DNA from: Branchiostoma belcheri
Taxonomy: Eukaryota > Chordata > Leptocardii > Amphioxiformes > Branchiostomatidae
NCBI RefSeq assembly: GCF_001625305.1
Contig: NW_017804109.1
Location: 1,492,533 to 1,556,532 of the forward strand
DNA: 64,000 nt
Direction of reading: 5' to 3'
Shown: one piece after another, positions 57,901 through 64,000 of the stretch
Layout of the letters: every line of letters starts with the position of its first letter
Position numbering within the stretch: position 1 is the first letter of the stretch
Made by a program: the position numbers and the translations under genes
The notes under the pieces: generated by a model
Databases searched by the model: none
Seen by the model: the letters and a program-made list of their open reading frames with translations, nothing else
What the model was told of the DNA's origin: nothing

Positions 57901-60270
57901 TCCCGCGTCAAGTGATGCATAGGGCGCCGCCCATCTCCGTTTATAGGCCTGGGCCACACACAGGAGGGGGGCAGTCCACTGGTAGTGGTGTGTGTTTAAC
58001 TTCCATACTCTTTCCCAAATGCTGAGTGCTAAGCAGAGAAAGCAGTATGTACCATTTTTAAAGTCTTTGGTATGACTCGGCCGGGGATCAAACTCACGAC
58101 CTACCGAATGCAAGGCGAGCACTCTACCCACTTGGCCATTGCACCAGACAAAAAAGGGTTTTAAACTAGATTTTAAACTAGAAAGGTAACGTTTGCAAAG
58201 CAAATGCAGAATGTTCACCTTCACAATTGGTCTAGCTTAGCAAGCTACTGCTCTGTTTATTCTTACTCAAACACATGTGGTGACACTAGTCCAACTCTGT
58301 CTTACAACTTGCAACATGATGTAACCTAACACCACAGGGTGTCTGCTACAGCACCAGTTACCATGGTGACAGACATCTGGTCCAGGTCATTGACCTAGTG
58401 TGTTTGGAACAGAAAAAGAAGAAACAGAGCAAAACCAATTTATAAAAACAAATTGGAGCTTAGGTTGTAGCTATTTTGCCAGCCTACTTCATTCAACCAA
58501 AGTAGCGAAAGAGCAGTACAGTAAAAAAATGCCCAAGAAAATCTCTCGGTGAACTGATAAAATATGGTCTATGAGAACAGGAAGTGGGAAAAATTATCTA
58601 AGGGACCACCAAAAAGCTGACCTTCCTCCGTCATATCCAGTGCCTGTACAGCTGCTTCTATAGGCACTGCCACCACATGCCCTGGACAGCTACAAGGCAG
58701 GGGGGCCTCCGAGCTGCCAACAGTTGGATGGCTGGAAACTGCAGATGTTGCGTTCTGGTCAGAGTCAGGATTAGAAGAGACTTGTGTGGTGTTGTTCCCA
58801 TCTTCTGACAGCATGGTGTAGTCTATACCGTCATCTTCAAATTCTGATTCCTGGGGAAAGGGAGAGAACTTTCAGTTCAGCAAATACTTGACATTTACAT
58901 TCACACTGCTCTGTTAAAAATCTTCCTCAAACACATTCATATTTATGATGACCAGCCCTTCCAATTCCATCCTTCTACTTGCTATATAATGTAACCCATA
59001 ACCACAGGGTGTCTGCTACAGCAACAGTTACCATGGTGACAGACATCTGGTTAAGGTCATTAACCTTATTTGTTCCCCACAAAACTGAGCAAAAAATAAT
59101 AAGTTTTTCTTCTGCAAAGGTACATGACCATGAATGCACAAAACTAGGAAACAGAGTTCTCTCCCACTGCTGTTAAATACATTTTAAAACCAACCTGTGC
59201 TCCCCTCTCTTGTTCCCTCTCCTGACGTAGCTTCTCGCGACACCTGCAGCGGGGGAAAACTTTCCTCAGCAGCTTCTTAACCGTCGTTCTGTCAACAGAG
59301 TTGCCGTAGGTGTGGCGACGCAGCTCACACAGGTCAGAACCCTGAAGGGGACGGGAAAACAATCAAAACAGATATGTAAGATTTTTTGTTGGAAATTACA
59401 GTTCAAACCTGTTTTAAAATGACTTCTTCCAACATAGACAGACTTTCGAGCTAATCTCAACATTTCAGTCATAATGAAAGCACACAAAGTTCTAGCATGG
59501 ATTACTGGGTGCTCTCCAACAGATCCGTAAAGAGTCGATGAAGCTTCCTGCAGTTGCTGTACAAATTGCCAGGTGTCTCTCTTACATCAGCATTGAGGAA
59601 CAGGTAACAGTGCGAAGGTTTGCCGTCTCTGCCAGCCCTCCCTATCTCCTGTACGTAATTCTCAAAACTACAGAATAAAAAATCCCTGTAGTTCTAGTAC
59701 AAATTGCTAGGTGTCTCCCTTACATCAGCATTGAGGAACAGGTGGCAGTGCAAAGCTCGCCTAATCTCCTGTATGTATTTCTTATTCTAACACCTTTGAT
59801 GAAATAAAAAGTATCTGCAGTTCTAGTACGAATTGCCAGGGGTCTCCCTTACATCAGCATTGAGAAACAGGTGACAATGTGAAGGTTTGCCATCTCTTCC
59901 AGCCCTGCCGATCTCCTGTACGTAATTCTCAAAACTTGAGGAACTAAAAAGTGCCTGCAGGTGCAGTTCTAGCACAAATTGCTAGGGGTCTCCCTTACAT
60001 CAGCATTGAGGAAGAGATGACAGTGCGAAGGCTTCCCGTCCCTTCCAGCCCTGCCGATCTCCTGAACATAGTTCTCGAAGCTCTTCGGCATGTTGTAGTG
60101 GATGATGGCTCGCACGTCCGACTTGTCCAGACCCATGCCGAAAGCGACCGTTGCCACGACGACTCGGAGCTCTCCGGACATGAAGCGTTTCTGGATCTGT
60201 CGGCGCTGTGCCGCGGACTTCCCAGCGTGGTAGCAGTCTGCCAGCCACTTCACCTGCACAGGGCCTTTTT
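54802..60270 (-). CDS. RECQL4: RECQL4 DNA helicase, last nine exons (gene-level entry)
   Basis: Nine minus-strand exons join in one frame (1514 nt; two bases complete a preceding codon, then 503 residues and TGA). The first holds helicase lobe 2 with motif V ([20 protein letters not shown]) and motif VI ([10 protein letters not shown]). Then come CHLFL and CELRRH, a Cys-rich basic stretch, and the RECQL4-specific C-terminal region ([24 protein letters not shown]-like [45 protein letters not shown]). This C-terminus separates RECQL4 from BLM, WRN and RECQ1/5, which carry canonical RQC or HRDC domains. RECQL4 is an ATP-driven 3'-5' helicase in replication initiation, DNA repair and mitochondrial DNA maintenance; human loss causes Rothmund-Thomson syndrome. 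Upstream exons (Sld2-like N-terminus, motifs I-IV) lie to the right. It converges with ADAMTS. Confidence 0.95.
54901..55210. repeat. Tandem repeat, about 95-100 bp unit, starting at RECQL4 last acceptor
   Basis: cacctg.gacaggtaacaaac, aggtaaaaatcc and ggtcaaatatatacagtgta recur three to four times. The first unit contains the acceptor of the last exon. Confidence 0.85.
55430..55476 (-). pseudogene. Duplicate of RECQL4 penultimate donor edge
   Basis: On plus, ctctcacctgtgcgggg (55433) repeats the true tctcacctgtgcagga (55471); the stretch between, ggtgcaggataag, is also related. It gives a second GTGAGA about 40 bp downstream of the true donor. Confidence 0.65.
55477..55611 (-). CDS. RECQL4: RECQL4 penultimate exon: [18 protein letters not shown]
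   Basis: 45 codons, phase 0 on both sides, from [20 protein letters not shown] to [19 protein letters not shown], the most conserved part of the RECQL4 C-terminus. Donor GTGAGA; a second copy of the donor edge lies about 40 bp further on. Confidence 0.95.
56053..56200 (-). CDS. RECQL4: RECQL4 exon: acidic region before the C-terminal domain
   Basis: Its first base completes Glu; then [27 protein letters not shown], and an acidic CAEEEEEQ end. Donor GTGAGA. Vertebrate RECQL4 has a matching LKDLLGRYFEEE-type stretch at this place. Confidence 0.9.
56265..56437. mobile_element. Hairpin MITE in RECQL4 intron
   Basis: atataggggtttttgcttta and cacaaccgatattgtctctt return inverted at 56382-56435 as aagagacaatattggttgtg and aaaaaccctatat. 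Arms about 55 bp, loop about 60 bp. Confidence 0.8.
56753..56930 (-). CDS. RECQL4: RECQL4 exon: [14 protein letters not shown] block
   Basis: After cactgcag it encodes [39 protein letters not shown] and [16 protein letters not shown] (last codon split). The [11 protein letters not shown] segment is characteristic of RECQL4. Donor GTGAGA. Confidence 0.93.
57075..57238 (-). mobile_element. tRNA-derived SINE (family S2)
   Basis: Minus strand: an A-box-like tggcgtaacggcagagcg, a B box gggttcgaacc, then the non-tRNA tail catgtcaccaatcttgtgcc. The tail and its sharing with 3870-3990 mark it as a SINE, not a tRNA gene. Confidence 0.8.
57275..57378 (-). CDS. RECQL4: RECQL4 exon: ELADRMGW block
   Basis: The 104-nt exon follows cccctgcag and encodes [20 protein letters not shown] and [10 protein letters not shown], ending with one base of Gly before GTACAG. 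It matches the conserved DSMGWEL-type block of RECQL4. SINEs flank it on both sides. Confidence 0.92.
57485..57632 (-). mobile_element. tRNA-derived SINE (family S3)
   Basis: Minus strand: tagtccagtggttagcaacc (A box), gagttcgaatccc (B box), then gatgggacgttaagccgtgg in the tail. Confidence 0.75.
57660..57858 (-). CDS. RECQL4: RECQL4 exon: LLCYLELHP block
   Basis: After gtcccccag it encodes [20 protein letters not shown] and [20 protein letters not shown], ending SNSN plus two bases of an Arg codon; donor GTACTA. The block matches the winged-helix-like C-terminal part of vertebrate RECQL4. Confidence 0.92.
57900..58145 (-). mobile_element. SINE family S1, full-length copy
   Basis: Minus strand head ggtgcaatggccaagtgggt (A box), gagtttgatccccgg (B-box-like), then gactttaaaaatggtac and the body shared with 7029-7205 and 42400-42640. 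Confidence 0.85.
58622..58850 (-). CDS. RECQL4: RECQL4 exon: acidic/Ser-rich linker and VQALDM block
   Basis: Starts [13 protein letters not shown] after ttccccag, runs through a low-complexity Ser/Asn/Thr linker, then CSCPGH and [16 protein letters not shown], the last part matching vertebrate RECQL4. It ends with one base of a Gly codon; the donor is GTCAGC. The linker is likely fast-evolving. Confidence 0.9.
59195..59341 (-). CDS. RECQL4: RECQL4 exon: post-helicase Cys/His and basic region
   Basis: 49 codons, phase 0 on both sides: [32 protein letters not shown] and a charged [14 protein letters not shown] tail. It corresponds to the RECQL4 zinc-binding segment after motif VI. The donor as read is GTTGGT, non-canonical beyond GT. 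Confidence 0.92.
59586..59940 (-). pseudogene. Three tandem copies of the RECQL4 motif VI exon 3' edge
   Basis: Copies at about 59586-59670, 59724-59785 and 59853-59940 each end in GCTGAT/GTAAG. The first and third re-encode [10 protein letters not shown] through LFLNAD without a break; the middle one has a deletion. Spacing is about 130-145 bp. None has a convincing acceptor. Confidence 0.9.
59999..60270 (-). CDS. RECQL4: RECQL4 exon: helicase lobe 2, motifs V and VI
   Basis: The minus-strand acceptor is ccccacag just right of 60270 and the donor GTAAGG left of 59999. It opens with two bases of a split codon, then [36 protein letters not shown], the SFENYVQ segment and [10 protein letters not shown], ending CHLFLNAD. 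Partial copies of both ends lie nearby (59586-59940 and 61533-61689). Confidence 0.96.
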
Positions 60271-60329
60271 CTGTGGGGAGGCAAATGGAAATACATCTAA
60301 GTACAGTACAGTACACTAAAACTAGTTAA

Positions 60330-61530
60330 AAAGTTACTCTACTAGCTCCCGGGTACGGGTATAGCAGGTTCCATGACTAATTACTCCGTGAAGGAGGTCA
60401 GGACCTCCGGACGGAGTGTTGTAATCGGCTGATTTTTCATGTTCGCAGTCAAAACACTGGGTTCTCTTTGTGTAATCGGCACGCAATTTTATACGCCGTC
60501 TGCGGGCATGCCCGTGTTGATGCACGAATGTGTATTTTTGCCGTTGCTGCTTTCGCGGTCAATGTAATATCGCAGACGCACCCCTACAATTACGAGGCGA
60601 ATTGGAATGGTCCAGAAAAACGCGTTGTTTGGAATAGCAGTGGGGTTCAAAAAAGTTCATGCAGATACGGGGTGGTTTTTATAAGTGGTTCCAGATGTTT
60701 TTGCCCATGGTTAAGAGATGCCAAGTTTTTTGGAAGATGTTCGCAGCCAAAACGCATTCTTCCGTACGTCGCATTTCTGTGTAATTTCGCATGTGGTGTT
60801 GCATTATGTCCGGGATGATGCACGTCTTTTTATTTTTACCGTAGCTGTTTTGATATTGGAGTAAATGCTTATTTTCGAAACATCCCCATTTCTTTGAAAT
60901 GGTTTCGTCCGTTTATGCAACTGTTACTGCGCTAATGACGACCAGTCGCGCTGTCCTGATACACCGCGAATGTGCGAGTGTTCCCTGTAGACAGTCCCGA
61001 GAGTCATTTTTTTGCACATTCCAGGAGCCAAACCAAAATACGTTCATGAACCGAGTCCAAAAAACCGAAACGTGAAAATCGGATGATCGGACCTGATGTA
61101 CATTTCTCTTTCTATAGATTGTACACACAATACACACATCTTTAGATAATCTGGCCATGGCAGGTTAAAAAAAAAGTAACCCTGAATCATACTAGATTAG
61201 CGTAAATGCATGTTAATGCGTTCAAAACAAGAAAAAAATTGTTTCCGGGTATTAATCTCTTGAATCACGGCGCTGAATATTGACGCAAAAATATTTCGGG
61301 CATCGCGCGCCCTTCCCGCGTCACGTGTAGGCATCTCGCATCTCTGATTGGTTGTTGCGTCTTAAGATGACTGAGCCGACGCGCGTTTAAACAATTTTTC
61401 TTTGTTCGATTTATCACACTTCACAGAGAATTGTCGCCAATGGCTACTTCTTTTTGTTGCAATATATAATACTTCACGGAGAATTGTCGCCTATGGCTTC
61501 TTGTTTTTTTTGCTAAAATTATAATGAAGA
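60330..61530. other. Unassigned segment inserted between exon-edge copies
   Basis: It separates the true exon's flank from its copy at 61533. It is richer in CpG than its neighbours, shows no intact ORF, and has a small duplication (ttcac.gagaattgtcgcc) near 61430-61490. Ends and duplications not identified, so it could be an insertion or part of the duplicated unit. Confidence 0.4.
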
Positions 61531-61532
61531 CA

Positions 61533-61689
61533 GTAGCAGTCTGCCGGCCACTTCACCTGCACAGGGCCTTTTTCTGTGGGGGCAAATGAAAATACAGCTC
61601 AGTACAGTTCAGTAAAGCTAGATTTAGTCATGAAGACAGTTATACTTAAAGTCTGTCAACCACTTTACCTTGGGAGGGCCTTTTCTGCA
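61533..61689 (-). pseudogene. Two copies of the RECQL4 motif V/VI exon 5' edge
   Basis: 61533-61580 repeats the acceptor and the first ~35 bases (plus: tcacctgcacagggcctttt) almost perfectly; 61651-61689 is more diverged. They lie upstream of the true exon in gene orientation, beyond about 1.2 kb of unrelated sequence. Confidence 0.85.
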
Positions 61690-62060
61690 AGGGAAGACAG
61701 AAATACAAAGGTTGCTGGTGAGGGACATACTTCAGGTACTAGTGACAGGTACTTAGTGATGGATCACCTGTATGTAATGTAGAAGGTAACAAGTGTTCAT
61801 AGGACAGGTGTGCCTGAAGGAACCGGAAAGGAGGCGTTCATCTTCTTTAAGATTAAGACATTTGACCTCCAGGCTGTTTTCTGTCTTCCCTCCTGCAGGT
61901 TTGAGTCTGGATTCCTGTGGTTTATTTCAAGGATTATTTTTGTGTTTCTGACATTTTGATCCAGATCAGGAGGATTAGACTTCAGGGGATAGAATACCTT
62001 TTGCTTTCCTGCCTGAATGATGTTTTTTTTTTCAAAATACAAAACCAAGTATGTAGCTAA

Positions 62061-63332
62061 TCTTCCTATGCTATTGACTATGCTGCTGCGTTTGACACCG
62101 AAAGCCAACTCTTCCTTGATGAAGCGCTCAGCTCTGCTGGTGCATCTCCCAAGTTGCGCAGAATCATCCAAGCCATATTTAACGTGGCCACTGGATGCGT
62201 GCGTGTGACAAGCCCTAACGGCAACCAAGAGTTCTCGGAACCGTTTGAAATCTCGCGAGGCGTCCTGCAAGGAGACATATTCTCTCCGGTGGCGTTTATC
62301 ATTGGACTTATGCGTATCTTCGCACTACATGATATCCCCAACGCCGGGGTAACGGTCGGCAGTCCACCTTACCAAGTAAACATCAGCCGTCTGGAATACG
62401 CCGACGACGCAGGACTGCTGGACGGTAGTGTCCAAGAGGCCTCCCAACGCATCTCTCGCATAGCCAGTGGTTCCAAGGACGATGCTGCCATGGAAATATC
62501 AGTCCCCAAAACCAAAGCCATGCACATACACAGTAAAGAGCGGGTATCAAAGACGACCGAGGCCGAGGTAGCCGCTTTGAACCTCAAACACAGATGCCCA
62601 GAGTGCACCAGAGAATTTCCAACAAAAAGAGGCCTAGCCATCCACCGGAGTCGTTGGTGCCTTCACCATCCCTCCACTGCAAACACCCGGTCACGTACCG
62701 GTACCCTTGCTGACAAAGAAGTGCAGCGTCAGAAGAGACTCGCCAAGGAAAAGGAACGGCCACATGTCACCCTACAGGGCGAACAACTAGAAAACGTCCA
62801 CGCATTCGACTACCTCGGAAGCCGCATGCAATGTGACGGTGACCAGGAAGCGGACGTGAACTACAGAATGGTGATCGCCCAAACACGCTTCAGCTCCCTA
62901 CAACATATTTGGAGAGACCACAGACTTCCCCATTCAATGAAAGTACGGCTGTACAAATCTTCCGTCTGCTCAACCCTCACACATAGCTGTGAAGCATGGG
63001 ACTTAACACGGGACGTCACAAGAATGATCAACGGTTTCAACAGCAGATGCCTACAAGTGATAACTAAGAAACATTTTCGGGACACAGCAACAAACCCTGA
63101 CTACAACCTGATGCTCACTATCCGTCGTAGGAGACTCCGGTACCTTGGCCACATTCTTCGCATGGACCCCTCCAGGCTGGCTAGGCGCACCCTCGAAGCC
63201 TACGTGTGCGGAGGAGACAACCCTCCTGAGGGATCTCTGCTTATGGATTGTGAACACTTACCATTTGATCAGTTAGCTAGACAAGCAGGAAACAGGCGGA
63301 TGTGGAACTCTAAAATCAATAAGTTAAAATGA
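62061..63332 (+). CDS. LINE reverse transcriptase C-terminal fragment
   Basis: Open from 62061 to TGA at 63330-63332 (423 codons), in frame across the 5' junction; no start is expected, since the insertion is truncated. Motifs in order: IDYAAAFD (motif A Asp), GVLQGDIFSP (motif B), EYADDAG (YADD catalytic motif C), a C2HC finger (Cys-x2-Cys-x12-His-x4-Cys at CPEC...H...C), FDYLGSRMQCDGD, CSTLTHSCEAW, RRRRLRYLGHILRMD. It matches endonuclease-type non-LTR retrotransposons; clade not assigned. The frame is intact, so the insertion is recent. Confidence 0.9.
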   Translation, partial: SSYAIDYAAAFDTESQLFLDEALSSAGASPKLRRIIQAIFNVATGCVRVTSPNGNQEFSEPFEISRGVLQGDIFSPVAFIIGLMRIFALHDIPNAGVTVGSPPYQVNISRLEYADDAGLLDGSVQEASQRISRIASGSKDDAAMEISVPKTKAMHIHSKERVSKTTEAEVAALNLKHRCPECTREFPTKRGLAIHRSRWCLHHPSTANTRSRTGTLADKEVQRQKRLAKEKERPHVTLQGEQLENVHAFDYLGSRMQCDGDQEADVNYRMVIAQTRFSSLQHIWRDHRLPHSMKVRLYKSSVCSTLTHSCEAWDLTRDVTRMINGFNSRCLQVITKKHFRDTATNPDYNLMLTIRRRRLRYLGHILRMDPSRLARRTLEAYVCGGDNPPEGSLLMDCEHLPFDQLARQAGNRRMWNSKINKLK

Positions 63333-63394
63333 CTCTGTACTGTTAGGCATGTAGCAAAAGACCATGTGGTCTGAAATTGTAAAACATACATACA
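62068..63394 (+). mobile_element. Young 5'-truncated LINE insertion with 14-bp TSD
   Basis: tagctaatcttcct flanks it at 62054-62067 and 63395-63408, 14 of 14 identical. The inserted sequence begins inside a reverse transcriptase and ends in an ACAT-type short repeat before the right duplication. 5' truncation plus a variable-length duplication is the signature of target-primed reverse transcription. It sits in a RECQL4 intron, opposite to the gene. Confidence 0.93.
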
Positions 63395-63408
63395 TAGCTA
63401 ATCTTCCT

Positions 63409-64000
63409 GGAGTTAAAAGTGGATTTCTACACTGCTACCCTGAATTGACCCATTGTTTTGAATCCTTGCTGAAGGTAACAAACAGTGACGTTAATCTTTA
63501 CCCAACATGTGACCTGATATCAGAACTCCCTCCAGGCATGGAGTTTCCTTTCCAGTGTTTAATAGAAATAGACTAGTATTGTTGAATCTGATGGACAGAA
63601 GAGATCACTCCATAAGTGGGACATTAGGAACAAACAAAAGGTTCCCTACAGGTGTCCCACACAGGGCTCTAGCCAGCTTGAAATCTTTTTCCGTCAGCAC
63701 AGGTTTATCATCAGATTTGGGGCCGGGTTCGCCTTAGGCACAATCTAGGAGGGTCTGGGGAAATTTTCGATGTCCAAGCCTTAGTTTTGATGTAGTTTTG
63801 ATGTTTTCATACTTTGTTAATTTTGTCTGTTGTGGTTGACAGATTGGTTTAAAAAAAAGATCTGTCACACGTTGCAAAGTTCCGGCGATCGACGGAAAAA
63901 CTGGTGCTGGCTAGAGCCCTATTCTCTACAGATGTCCTACAGACCCCAGGTCAGTACAGATCCACCTGTTCCCTCAGACCACCTGTCGGTCGCCGCTCAA
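63409..64000. other. RECQL4 intron, right end of window
   Basis: Apart from the MITE at 63663-63920 I see nothing. The next upstream RECQL4 exon (between motifs IV and V) was not recognised and probably lies beyond the window. Confidence 0.5.
63663..63920. mobile_element. MITE, TIR agggctctagccag
   Basis: agggctctagccag at the left and ctggctagagccct at the right are perfect 14-bp inverse; tttttccgtc / cgacggaaaaa extend the pairing inward. Flanks share ctacag.tgtcc.aca but not directly at the ends. Confidence 0.75.

Larger units (their letters stand above)
56570..59110. repeat. Three copies of one ~110-bp segment in successive RECQL4 introns
   Basis: The segment at 56575-56700, 58315-58440 and 58985-59100 shares tgctacag..ccagttacca, tggtgacag and ctggtccaggt.attgacct. 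The last two also share the preceding ctcaaacacat sequence, so introns on both sides of one exon carry related sequence. Confidence 0.8.

Noticed and set aside
61797..62270. 157-codon minus-strand ORF that might be an upstream RECQL4 exon
   Set aside because: Its left part shows no helicase similarity and its right part is the antisense of the LINE insertion.
63925..64000. Possible exon at the right edge (minus strand, open with GT sites)
   Set aside because: Too short and unlike the motif IV-V region expected there; cannot be supported without the next bases.

Overview
This is a metazoan nuclear window, most likely from a cephalochordate (amphioxus, Branchiostoma). It holds parts of two spliced vertebrate-type genes with GT-AG introns. 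It is crowded with short inverted-repeat transposons (MITEs), tRNA-derived SINEs and 5'-truncated LINEs, and tandem duplications of about 100-200 bp are unusually common. The species call is inference; the gene calls rest on exon translations that join in frame.

Layout. 1-15782: no exon recognised; intron or upstream sequence of the first gene, holding a LINE remnant, five MITE copies of three families, tandem repeats and a 2.3-kb TIR element containing an assembly gap. 15783-48154, plus strand: sixteen exons of an ADAMTS16/18-type secreted metalloprotease, from the last zinc-ligand segment of the protease domain to the stop codon (789 residues over 2371 nt, one continuous frame). The signal peptide, prodomain and HExxH part are not in the window. 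48155 to about 50304: its 3' UTR, itself repetitive. About 50300-54010: intergenic, with two hairpin repeat families and a 3-copy tandem repeat. 60270-54802, minus strand: the last nine exons of RECQL4 (503 residues), converging tail-to-tail with ADAMTS. 60271-64000: upstream RECQL4 intron, carrying copies of an exon edge, a young LINE insertion with a perfect 14-bp target duplication, and a MITE.

Main observation. Many exon-intron junctions of both genes carry extra tandem partial copies of the exon edge and its splice site. These are ADAMTS exons 1, 4, 7, 8, 9 and possibly 16, and in RECQL4 both edges of the helicase motif V/VI exon, the penultimate donor and the last acceptor. Most copies are broken or lack a partner splice site. 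Two keep reading potential: ADAMTS exon 9, where read-through of 162 nt would add 54 codons in frame and repeat part of the spacer domain, and the RECQL4 array, where helicase motif VI is re-encoded intact twice in the following intron.

The ADAMTS protein would act outside the cell on matrix. RECQL4 is a nuclear and mitochondrial DNA helicase. I see no functional link between them; the pairing is positional.
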